DNA of 7,658 nucleotides, taken from the NCBI GenBank assembly GCA_947302865.1, contig CAMYWS010000046.1:1-7658 (forward strand), in the 5' to 3' direction. Both the position numbers and the translations under genes were made by a program. Below the pieces are notes generated by a model, which was not told the origin of the DNA, did not search any database, and saw nothing but the letters and a program-made list of their open reading frames with translations. Source of the DNA: an uncultured Clostridia bacterium (GTDB taxonomy: Bacteria > Bacillota_A > Clostridia > Christensenellales > CAG-138). Positions 1-5,863 of this stretch are shown here, piece after piece. The stretch's first letter is position 1; each line of letters begins with the position of its first letter.

Positions 1-2
1 TG

Positions 3-554
3 GAGATGTTTTCACAAAACGGCTATGCAGGGACAAACATCCGTGAACTGAGCGCGTCACTCGGGCTTGTCAAGTCCGGGGTCTATAAACACTACGAGAG
101 CAAGGAAGCGATCTGGAATGCGCTTCTGGATCAGATGATCGCTTATTATGCAGATCGTTTCGGGTCCGCAGACCATCTGCCGCCTGTGCCGGATTCGCCG
201 GAAGAGTTGACCCGGCTAACCATGCGCATGGTGAATATCACCGTTCATGATGAGAAGATCATCATGACGCGCAAGGTCCTGACACTTGAACAGTATCGGG
301 ATGCACGTGCGCGGGAACTGGCGACGAAGCACTTTTTGACCGGGCTGACGGAGATATTCACGCGCGTCTTTGCCGGGATGATGGATAAGGGATCGATCCG
401 CCGTGACGACCCCGCCATGCTGGCCTTTGCCTATACCGCGCCGATCTCTGCGCTGATTCACCTGTGCGACCGTGAGCCTGAGAAAACAGAGGAAGCAATC
501 GGGAAGATCGAAGCGTTCAGCAGGCACTTTATTGCGACCTATGGGGTGAAGTAA
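3..554 (+). CDS. TetR/AcrR-family transcriptional regulator (5' end outside window)
   Basis: This is a DNA-binding repressor of the TetR type, which normally binds an operator as a dimer and releases it on ligand binding. The N-terminal helix-turn-helix is visible: a Gly-Tyr-Ala-Gly-Thr start, the helix IRELSASLGLVKSGVYKHY, then the typical Ser-Lys-Glu before the first ligand-domain helix. The remaining roughly 140 residues are helical and diverged, as expected of the ligand-binding domain, so the ligand is unknown. The ATG at 6 is unlikely to be the true start: Met-Phe-Ser-Gln-Asn-Gly lies inside the first helix of the family, where about 10-20 residues normally precede it, and the frame is open to the left edge. 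The stop is TAA at 552-554. The next gene starts 2 bases later, so the two are almost surely co-transcribed. The target is not visible; it may be its own operon. Confidence 0.9.
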   Translation, partial: EMFSQNGYAGTNIRELSASLGLVKSGVYKHYESKEAIWNALLDQMIAYYADRFGSADHLPPVPDSPEELTRLTMRMVNITVHDEKIIMTRKVLTLEQYRDARARELATKHFLTGLTEIFTRVFAGMMDKGSIRRDDPAMLAFAYTAPISALIHLCDREPEKTEEAIGKIEAFSRHFIATYGVK

Positions 555-556
555 CA

Positions 557-1225
557 ATGTTTGATCTGGACAAATACCTGGCTGATCTGATTCTGAACTG
601 CCAGTCGGCTTTCGGAGAGCGTCTGCTATACATGGGACTGCAGGGAAGCTGGCTGCGCGGTGAAGCGCATGAAAACAGCGATATCGATATCATGGTGATT
701 CTGGACGGGTTCTCCGTGCGGGATATGGATACATACCGCGGGATCCTGAAAGGGATCGGTTTCTACGAGAAATCCTGCGGTTTCATCTGCGGGAAAGACG
801 AAATGAAGCGCTGGAATCCTCTGGAGGTATGCCAGCTGCGTCATACGACGAAAGACCTGGTCGGCGTACTGACGGATTATCTTCCGCCCGCGACGCGGGA
901 AGACGAAATCAACTATGTCAAATTGAGCCTGGGGAATCTGTATCACGAACTCTGCCACCGCTATATTCACGCGGACAGGGACACGAACGCCGCCGGGTTT
1001 CGCGGCGCCTGCAAAAGCGTGTTTTACCTGATCCGGGATCTGCATTTTCTGGAAAGCGGGTGTTTTCTCCTGCGCGAAAAGGACCTGAGGGCAGCGGCGT
1101 CGGAGGAGGATCGGCTGATTCTGGAATTGGCCGATTTGCCGGACGGTTACAAGTTCGATCAGGCTTTCACTTCTCTGTTTGCCTGGTGTCAAAGAGCCTT
1201 TACACGCATTGAGCGCCTTGGATGA
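557..1225 (+). CDS. Nucleotidyltransferase-domain protein (aminoglycoside/lincosamide NTase-like fold)
   Basis: The 222-residue protein has the signature of the DNA polymerase beta-like nucleotidyltransferase superfamily near its N-terminus: Gly30-Ser31 followed by Arg34-Gly35 and Ser41-Asp42-Ile43-Asp44, the two Asp being the metal-binding pair. The family transfers a nucleotide from NTP to a hydroxyl, and members include antibiotic nucleotidyltransferases. The C-terminal half (about 115-222) is helical and resembles the substrate-binding helical bundle of such enzymes. I cannot place the third catalytic carboxylate with certainty. The start is well supported: GGGGTG at 543-548 lies 8 bases before the ATG, inside the end of the upstream regulator gene. 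The 2-base gap implies one transcript with the TetR gene. The substrate is unknown; a resistance role is a guess, since many such proteins in Clostridia are uncharacterised. Confidence 0.8.
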   Translation: MFDLDKYLADLILNCQSAFGERLLYMGLQGSWLRGEAHENSDIDIMVILDGFSVRDMDTYRGILKGIGFYEKSCGFICGKDEMKRWNPLEVCQLRHTTKDLVGVLTDYLPPATREDEINYVKLSLGNLYHELCHRYIHADRDTNAAGFRGACKSVFYLIRDLHFLESGCFLLREKDLRAAASEEDRLILELADLPDGYKFDQAFTSLFAWCQRAFTRIERLG

Positions 1226-1399
1226 ACATGTTATGAGACAGCACTCGGTTTGTTCCGGCGTGTGCATGAGTACATCAGAAACAATAAGGATTTATAAAAA
1301 TATGATTCGTTGGGCTGAAAGCATACTATGCAGCACAGAGCAGATGAACGGATTCCGGTTACGGGAGCAAGAATCTGATCGTGCCGGGGTGGGAAAGAA
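1226..1399. other. Intergenic gap without a supported gene
   Basis: About 175 bases between the nucleotidyltransferase and the GyrI-like gene. It is more AT-rich than its surroundings in the middle (about 1270-1310). A TATAAA at 1293-1298 could be a -10 element, but I see no good -35 at the right distance. A reading frame running through the gap to 1403 has no recognisable product and a poor ribosome binding site. No hairpin followed by a T-run was seen. The gap may hold a weak promoter for the next gene, but this is not demonstrated. Confidence 0.4.
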
Positions 1400-1873
1400 A
1401 TGATGAAATACGAGATAACAGATCTGCCGAAAATCGCAATCATCGGCAAGGAAGGTTTATGCACGAAAGAAAAGAATGTCGTTCAGGACCTGTGGCAGCA
1501 GGCCGATTCCGGGTTCAGAGATATTGCGGATCTCGGGATGAAAAACGCCGACGGTTCTTTTGTCGGTTTTTGGGGCGCCATGAGCGATGAAACGATGTCT
1601 TTTATGCCGTGGACGGACGGCTTCTCAAGGGGCTTGTATCTGGCAGGCGTTGAAGTATATGAAGATACGCCGGTTCCGGACGGATGGGTAAAGTGGGTTA
1701 TACCGGCGAGAAAATATCTTGTGACTGAGGTTCAGTCGGAAAACTACGGAGAGATATTTGAATACGTGATAAAGAGTCTTATACCGGAACTCGGGATGAA
1801 GCTTGCGGGTGCGGTATGTGATTTTACCGAACCGGCAACCGGGCAGAATAAACTGTTTTTTCCGGTGGAGTGA
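1400..1873 (+). CDS. GyrI-like small-molecule-binding domain protein (stand-alone)
   Basis: This 157-residue protein matches the layout of the GyrI-like / AraC effector-binding domain. It has a first strand at residues 4-16, a long helix at 24-43, the strand GLYLAGVEV at 78-86, the stretch Val-Pro-Asp-Gly-Trp followed by IPARKYLVTEV at 92-111, a second helix at 117-130, and a C-terminal Phe-Thr-Glu-Pro then Leu-Phe-Phe-Pro-Val ending. The family binds hydrophobic or cationic small molecules in an aromatic pocket; Trp57/58-region, Trp71, Trp96 and Trp99 region aromatics are present. There is no DNA-binding domain, so it would be a drug-binding or sequestering protein, not a regulator. Length is normal for the stand-alone form. 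Start ATG at 1400 (or the adjacent ATG at 1403) is preceded by GGGG and GGG at 1386-1393. Its role is unknown. Confidence 0.8.
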   Translation: MMKYEITDLPKIAIIGKEGLCTKEKNVVQDLWQQADSGFRDIADLGMKNADGSFVGFWGAMSDETMSFMPWTDGFSRGLYLAGVEVYEDTPVPDGWVKWVIPARKYLVTEVQSENYGEIFEYVIKSLIPELGMKLAGAVCDFTEPATGQNKLFFPVE

Positions 1874-1929
1874 AAGAACAGCTTCCGCTTTGTCATCGTG
1901 AAAGACGGGCTGTATTCGTATTGCTTTGA

Positions 1930-1945
1930 GACGGAGTATTATGAA
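1930..1945 (+). promoter_or_regulatory. Ribosome binding site deciding the kinase start
   Basis: GGAG at 1933-1936 lies 4 bases before the ATG at 1941. This spacing is short but workable. It favours this ATG over the in-frame TTG at 1926, and it places the Walker A motif at the usual distance (about 10 residues) from the N-terminus. Confidence 0.45.
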
Positions 1946-2330
1946 AGACCGGATAATCATTCCGAACGGACCTTCCGGCAGCGGAAAATCAACGTTGGCG
2001 CACATCCTGCAGGATATGATCCGAAAGAAGCGCGGGGATGTGTATGAGATCGTTTCGATCGATGATTTTCTGAAAATGTCCGCGCATGAGACGATCTATG
2101 AGGATGACGTGTTCGAAATATCGCCGGCGCTTTTGGAAGCGGCGTCGTGTGCGCTGCAAACCCGCGGCGGCGTGATCATCGATCATGTGATCACGAGCAA
2201 ACGCATCTTTTATCTGCTGACGGATACATTCGGGGGCTGCGACGTGAAGCTGATCCGCGTGACGTGCCCGAGAGAAGTCCTTGCGGCGCGGGAGGCACAA
2301 GCGGGCGGAACATGCGGTGAAACAGTATGA
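1941..2330 (+). CDS. Chloramphenicol phosphotransferase-like P-loop kinase, 3' end frameshifted
   Basis: The first 118 residues look like a P-loop kinase of the chloramphenicol phosphotransferase (CPT)-like group. There is a Walker A motif GPSGSGKST (residues 10-18), Ser-Ile-Asp-Asp-Phe (39-43), a Walker-B-like strand ending Ile-Ile-Asp81-His82-Val, and the strand-plus-motif RVTCPREVLAARE. Known members phosphorylate chloramphenicol; the broader group has many unknown substrates. I chose ATG 1941, with GGAG at 1933-1936; a TTG at 1926 in the same frame is possible but less likely. At 129 residues the product is much shorter than the usual 170-190. After Arg-Glu the frame gives unrelated residues to TGA 2328-2330, while another frame continues with family-like sequence (see 2295-2364). 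I read it as a broken gene; it could instead be an assembly error. Confidence 0.7.
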   Translation: MKDRIIIPNGPSGSGKSTLAHILQDMIRKKRGDVYEIVSIDDFLKMSAHETIYEDDVFEISPALLEAASCALQTRGGVIIDHVITSKRIFYLLTDTFGGCDVKLIRVTCPREVLAAREAQAGGTCGETV

Positions 2331-2364
2331 AATCGGAATGCAAAAACATGAATATTCTCCTTGA
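2295..2364 (+). pseudogene. Out-of-frame C-terminal remnant of the CPT-like kinase
   Basis: Reading from 2296 in the frame one base ahead of the kinase frame gives HKRAEHAVKQYEIGMQKHEYSP and then TGA at 2362-2364. The part Ala-x-Lys-Gln followed ten residues later by Glu-Tyr lines up with the CPT region that I recall as AAKQAYVVHEGVEYD. The Arg-Gly-Asp-Arg segment expected between Arg-Glu and this block is shortened by about four residues. A deletion of roughly 11 bases would explain both the missing residues and the frame change. The last part of the family (the Val-Asp-Thr segment and final helix) is absent: the frame ends inside the -35 box of the next promoter. The comparison is from memory, not from a search. 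Confidence 0.5.
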
Positions 2365-2390
2365 CAAGTAAGACTTCCGGTTGTTATAAT
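2361..2390 (+). promoter_or_regulatory. Sigma-A (sigma-70) promoter of the sugar operon
   Basis: A perfect -35 TTGACA at 2361-2366 and a perfect -10 TATAAT at 2385-2390 are separated by 18 bases. Transcription would start near 2396-2398, giving a leader of about 65 bases before the binding-protein start at 2463. Such a strong core promoter normally needs a repressor, and a palindrome lies directly downstream. The -35 box overlaps the dead end of the kinase remnant. Confidence 0.9.
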
Positions 2391-2399
2391 ATAGGCGAG

Positions 2400-2413
2400 G
2401 TTTAACGTTAAAC
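2400..2413 (+). promoter_or_regulatory. Palindromic operator, LacI-family type
   Basis: GTTTAACGTTAAAC is a perfect 14-bp inverted repeat with a central CG, the layout used by LacI/GalR-family repressors (TTTAACGTTAAA-like sites are common for this family in Firmicutes). It covers roughly +3 to +16 of the predicted transcript, where a bound repressor would block initiation or early elongation. No LacI-family gene is in the window, so the repressor must lie elsewhere, perhaps further downstream in the operon. CcpA is also a member of this family, but the site lacks the usual TG...CA flanks of a cre box. Confidence 0.75.
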
Positions 2414-2452
2414 TTTGCAAAAACAGGGACGATTCTGATCCGGGCAGAAACA

Positions 2453-2458
2453 GGAGGG
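2453..2458 (+). promoter_or_regulatory. Strong ribosome binding site of the binding-protein gene
   Basis: GGAGGG, within AGGAGGG, sits 4 bases before the ATG at 2463. It is the strongest Shine-Dalgarno match in the window, fitting the high expression expected of a solute-binding protein. Confidence 0.8.
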
Positions 2459-2462
2459 AACT

Positions 2463-3965
2463 ATGAAAAAATATACAGTCTTTTTTGCACTGCTGTTGAC
2501 GGCCTGCCTTTTGTTCACCGCATGCGGCGGACAGAACGACACGGCGCAGACGCCGGCAAATGATACGAACGGGACGGAGATCTCGGAGGAGCTTACCAAT
2601 GAGCTCAACGCGTTATCCGACGATGTTATCGATGCGGACCTGACCTGCACGATCACGCTGGGCAATTGGCCGCCGGACACCGCGACGGCAGCCGAGATCG
2701 CGCTGTTTGAAGGCTACAAGGCGACGATGGAAAAGCAGTATCCGAATGTGACCCTTGTGCCGGATTACTATTCCTACTCACTGAGCAACTACGTTCCGAT
2801 GGCAAAGGGCGGCACGGCGCCGAGCATTTTCCAGCCGCCGTTCACCGACCCTCAGCTGCTGATCAGTCAGAATCTGGTCGGCGACGTGACCGATGCGCTT
2901 GCCGAGATCGGAGTGCTCGATAAGTTCAGCCCGTCCTATGTGGAAATGCTTGCGGACGAAAACGGACGCATCTACGGGCTTCCGCGCGACGGTTACGTGC
3001 TCGGCATGCACATCAACATCGAACTGTTCCGCGAAGCAGGGCTTGTGGATGAAGAGGGGCTTCCGATCTATCCGAAGACGCTCCAGGAGCTTGCGGAATA
3101 CGGACAGATCATTCATGAAAAGACCGGAAAGGCCGGACTGGTCTTCCCGGCGAGCGAGACCTATGGCGGCTGGCTGTTCACGAATATTGCATGGAACTTC
3201 GGCTGCGTCGGCGAAAACGCGCTTGAGTATCAGGATGAAAACGGGCGCTGGGTGTGCAACTTCACCTCGCCCGAATGTATTGCCGCGATGGAATACATGC
3301 GCGATCTCAAATGGAAGTATGACATTCTGAACGCGGACGCAACGACGACCGACTGGGCAGGCGCACATTCCGAGCTCGGCACCGGCGAAGCGGCGATGAA
3401 CTTTGCAGCCGACGATTCGGTCGATCAGCCGACGTCCAACAAAGGATTGCCGATCGAAGACTTTGCGCTGATCCCGTTCCCGGCAGGTCCCGAAGGGCGC
3501 TATGCGCTCGCAGGCGGCACATGCTACATGTTCGCGCCGAACATCACGGCGGATCAGGCGCGCGCCCTGATGGCATACCTCAAGATCCTCGGCAAGCTGC
3601 CGTTCCTTGATGACGATATCATTGCGGGCATGCGCGCGGACTATGCGGCAAAGAAGGATCGCGGCGCACCGGTTCTGCCCGCAATCAGCGCATGGAACGA
3701 CGACGAGTATAACGCGACGAAGCGCGCGATCATCGACGAATACTGCAACGTGGATATGCGGCTCTATAACGACTTCTTCGATTCGATCTCCGAAGGCACG
3801 ATTTCGCTTCGTGCAGAGGAGCCGGTGTTTGCGCAGCAGCTGTATCGCGAGCTGACCGCCGTGATCCAGCGCGTGATCACGCGCGAGGGCGCGGATATCG
3901 AAAAGGCGCTGCGGTCTGCACAGGAGTCCTTCCAGGAGTATCTGGACGACGAAATCAATTCTTAA
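2463..3965 (+). CDS. Sugar ABC transporter solute-binding lipoprotein
   Basis: This is the extracellular receptor that captures a sugar and delivers it to the membrane permeases. Residues 1-20 form a lipoprotein signal peptide (Lys-Lys, hydrophobic core, then Leu-Phe-Thr-Ala-Cys21), so the mature protein would be lipid-anchored at Cys21; a second Thr-Ala-Cys at 13-15 is a less likely cleavage site. An acidic, Asn/Thr-rich linker spans about 22-57. The fold of the family-1 (MalE-like) binding proteins follows, including Gly-Asn-Trp and the characteristic run from Gly-Arg-Ile-Tyr-Gly-Leu-Pro to Phe-Arg-Glu-Ala-Gly-Leu at 168-194. At 500 residues it is somewhat longer than the usual 420-450. It is the first gene of the operon. 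The ligand cannot be read directly; the downstream GH65 enzyme suggests a glucose-containing disaccharide or glucoside. Confidence 0.92.
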   Translation: MKKYTVFFALLLTACLLFTACGGQNDTAQTPANDTNGTEISEELTNELNALSDDVIDADLTCTITLGNWPPDTATAAEIALFEGYKATMEKQYPNVTLVPDYYSYSLSNYVPMAKGGTAPSIFQPPFTDPQLLISQNLVGDVTDALAEIGVLDKFSPSYVEMLADENGRIYGLPRDGYVLGMHINIELFREAGLVDEEGLPIYPKTLQELAEYGQIIHEKTGKAGLVFPASETYGGWLFTNIAWNFGCVGENALEYQDENGRWVCNFTSPECIAAMEYMRDLKWKYDILNADATTTDWAGAHSELGTGEAAMNFAADDSVDQPTSNKGLPIEDFALIPFPAGPEGRYALAGGTCYMFAPNITADQARALMAYLKILGKLPFLDDDIIAGMRADYAAKKDRGAPVLPAISAWNDDEYNATKRAIIDEYCNVDMRLYNDFFDSISEGTISLRAEEPVFAQQLYRELTAVIQRVITREGADIEKALRSAQESFQEYLDDEINS

Positions 3966-3973
3966 GGTACAGC

Positions 3974-4012
3974 GGCACGCCGGCAATCTTTTTTGTCGGC
4001 GTGCCTTTTTTT
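3974..4012 (+). terminator. Hairpin plus T-run between binding-protein and permease genes
   Basis: Arm GGCACGCCGGCA (3974-3985) pairs with TGTCGGCGTGCC (3994-4005): twelve pairs with one G-U, around an 8-base T-rich loop. Seven T follow at 4006-4012. This is a full intrinsic-terminator structure, yet the permease gene begins only 28 bases on and has no evident promoter of its own. In sugar ABC operons such a structure usually gives partial termination and protects the upstream message, so that the binding protein is made in excess over the permeases. It lies 8 bases after the binding-protein stop codon. Confidence 0.88.
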
Positions 4013-4040
4013 GAAACCGACTGATTGAGAGGTATCCGCC

Positions 4041-4946
4041 GTGAAGAAACTTACCAAACACAAAGGACGCGGCAAGCGTACGCAGGCATTCCGCTCGTGG
4101 CTCATCATGCTGCCCGGACTGATCCTGATGACGTTCTTCGTCTGGGAGCCGCTGCTCGAAAGCATCCGCATGAGCTTGTATAAGACCGAGAACGTGGAGC
4201 TTGTGGAATTTGTCGGGCTGAAAAATTTCATCAGCGTCATCGGGAAAGCCAACTTCACGCAGGCGCTGATCAACACGTTTGCCTATACGTTCTGGTCGCT
4301 GATCATCGGCTTTCTGCTCCCGATCATTCTTGCCATGCTGATCGGCGAAACCGTGCGCGGAAAGGGCTTGTTCCGGACCGCGGCGTATCTTCCGAACATG
4401 CTTCCGGGACTTGCCGTCATCATTTTGTGGTCGGCATTCTTCTCGGGCGGGAAGACGGGCGTTCTGAATATCCTGATCGGAAAACTGGGAATTCCTACGC
4501 AGACTTACTTAACGAAGGCAAATCTCGTCATTCCGATCATCATCACCGTTGCCACGTGGAAGGGGGCGGGCGCGACCGCGCTCATTTATATGGCGGCGAT
4601 GGCGGGCGTCAATACCGAGCTGTATGAGGCAGCGGCGATCGACGGCGCAAGCGTCTGGCAGCGCATGATCCATATTCTGCTGCCCTCGATCAAAAAACTG
4701 GCGTGGACGATGCTGATTCTGCAGATCATTTCCGTATTCCAGATCATGTATGAACCGATGGTTCTGACCAAGGGAGGACCGGACAACGCGTCGCTTTCAC
4801 TGATGCAGCTGATGTGGCAATACGCGTTCGGCGGCTCCATGGACTACGGCAAGGCGTCCGCGGTTGCGGTCATCGTCACGGCGATCCTGCTCGGAATGAC
4901 CTTGATCTACTCTTACTTCAACCGCAAAGAATCCGACTGGGATTGA
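4041..4946 (+). CDS. Sugar ABC transporter permease (MalF/UgpA-type)
   Basis: This is one of two inner-membrane subunits forming the sugar channel. The 301-residue protein has six likely membrane segments (about 20-38, 80-101, 114-134, 161-187, 219-240, 272-293) after a short basic N-terminus. The EAA loop that docks onto the ATPase is clear: Glu196-Ala-Ala-Ala-Ile-Asp-Gly202, with Leu-Pro at 214-215. The Thr-Lys-Gly-Gly-Pro at 243-247 is typical of the MalF-side partner. The start is GTG at 4041, with GAGAGG at 4027-4032 eight bases before it; the frame has no better ATG upstream. The gene follows the intra-operon hairpin and is separated by 16 bases from the second permease. No ATPase gene is present in the window, so a shared MsmK/UgpC-type ATPase is inferred. 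Confidence 0.93.
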   Translation: MKKLTKHKGRGKRTQAFRSWLIMLPGLILMTFFVWEPLLESIRMSLYKTENVELVEFVGLKNFISVIGKANFTQALINTFAYTFWSLIIGFLLPIILAMLIGETVRGKGLFRTAAYLPNMLPGLAVIILWSAFFSGGKTGVLNILIGKLGIPTQTYLTKANLVIPIIITVATWKGAGATALIYMAAMAGVNTELYEAAAIDGASVWQRMIHILLPSIKKLAWTMLILQIISVFQIMYEPMVLTKGGPDNASLSLMQLMWQYAFGGSMDYGKASAVAVIVTAILLGMTLIYSYFNRKESDWD

Positions 4947-4962
4947 GAAAGGGGGTATTGCA

Positions 4963-5838
4963 ATGCGCAAGAAACCGTTACAGCGCACCGGCGTCATCCG
5001 GAACTATGATATGCATTCGATCCCCGTCCGGATCGGGTACGCGGTCATCTATATCCTGTGCGGCATCATGGTGGTCTTTGCGGTCTTTCCGCTGATCTGG
5101 GTCGTGCTGGCGGGGTTTAAGGACCTCAAGGAATTCATGTCCAGCACCCAGATCACGCCGCAGTCGTTCAGCCTTAAACCGTTCCTGAAAACCTGGTCGC
5201 AGCTGGGACTTGCCAAAAACTATCTGAATTCGCTGATTTCCGTTGCGGGCAGCGTCGTCTGCGCCCTGCTCTTTAACGGGCTTCTCGGCTACGGGCTGGC
5301 GATCCTGAAGCCGCGCGGTTACGGCATCGTGAAAAAGCTCGTCATGTTCTCGCTGCTCGTTCCGGCTACGATCAGTATCGTGCCCCTGTTCATGAACATC
5401 CAGCGGCTCGGTATGGGCAACAGCTTCCTGCCGCTGTGGCTGTCATACGGCGCGAACGCAATGTACGTCGTACTGTTCATTCAGTTCTTTGAATCGCTTC
5501 CGAAAGAGATGATCGAGGCGAGCCGCATCGACGGATGCACGCCGCTGCAGACGTTCTTCCGCATCGTGCTGCCGCTTTCGAAGCCCATCGTCGCGGTCGT
5601 CACGATCTTTGCGATCAACGCTTCGTGGTCGGACTTCCTTCTGCCCTATCTTGTGCTGCGCGGCGGGCCGCTGCAAACCGTCATGGTGCGGCTGTTCGTG
5701 TTCAGCACCGAGCAGACGGTCAACGCCGATACGATGATGCGTTCGGTCGTGTTCTCCATGATCCCTCCGATCATCCTGTTCATCCTGTTCCAGAAGCAGC
5801 TGACGTCGAACAACGTTTCTGCAGGCATCAAGGGCTGA
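4963..5838 (+). CDS. Sugar ABC transporter permease (MalG/UgpE-type)
   Basis: This second channel subunit, 291 residues, pairs with the preceding permease. Six likely membrane segments lie at about 24-49, 90-112, 125-146, 149-175, 201-225 and 255-277. The EAA loop reads Glu185-Ala-Ser-Arg-Ile-Asp-Gly191, with Leu-Pro at 203-204. The N-terminal Phe-Pro-Leu-Ile-Trp-Val after the first membrane segment and the C-terminal Ser-Ala-Gly-Ile-Lys-Gly ending are typical of the MalG side. The ATG at 4963 is preceded by AAAGGGGG at 4949-4956, a good ribosome binding site. Length is normal. It is followed after 25 bases by the phosphorylase gene, consistent with one transcript for uptake and breakdown of the same sugar. 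Confidence 0.93.
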   Translation: MRKKPLQRTGVIRNYDMHSIPVRIGYAVIYILCGIMVVFAVFPLIWVVLAGFKDLKEFMSSTQITPQSFSLKPFLKTWSQLGLAKNYLNSLISVAGSVVCALLFNGLLGYGLAILKPRGYGIVKKLVMFSLLVPATISIVPLFMNIQRLGMGNSFLPLWLSYGANAMYVVLFIQFFESLPKEMIEASRIDGCTPLQTFFRIVLPLSKPIVAVVTIFAINASWSDFLLPYLVLRGGPLQTVMVRLFVFSTEQTVNADTMMRSVVFSMIPPIILFILFQKQLTSNNVSAGIKG

Positions 5839-5863
5839 TAACCAAGCGGAAAAGAGGAAACCA

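Noticed and set aside
1293..1298. TATAAA as -10 box of a promoter for the GyrI-like gene
   Set aside because: No acceptable -35 hexamer is found 16-18 bases upstream, so a promoter cannot be supported.
1179..1403. 74-codon + frame between the nucleotidyltransferase and GyrI-like genes, ending on the GyrI-like start
   Set aside because: It begins inside the upstream gene in another frame, its inner ATG at 1302 has only a distant AAGGA, and the product resembles nothing known. The overlap of its stop with the next start is probably chance.
2172..2194. GTGATCA...GTGATCAC inverted repeat inside the kinase gene
   Set aside because: It encodes the conserved Val-Ile-Ile-Asp-His-Val-Ile strand, so the symmetry comes from codons for alternating hydrophobic residues around Asp-His and not from a protein-binding site.
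2778..4061. 427-codon open frame on the - strand opposite the binding-protein gene
   Set aside because: Its composition (Cys, Arg and His rich) is that of a shadow frame. It runs through the terminator hairpin and has no start signals, and the + strand lipoprotein is certain.
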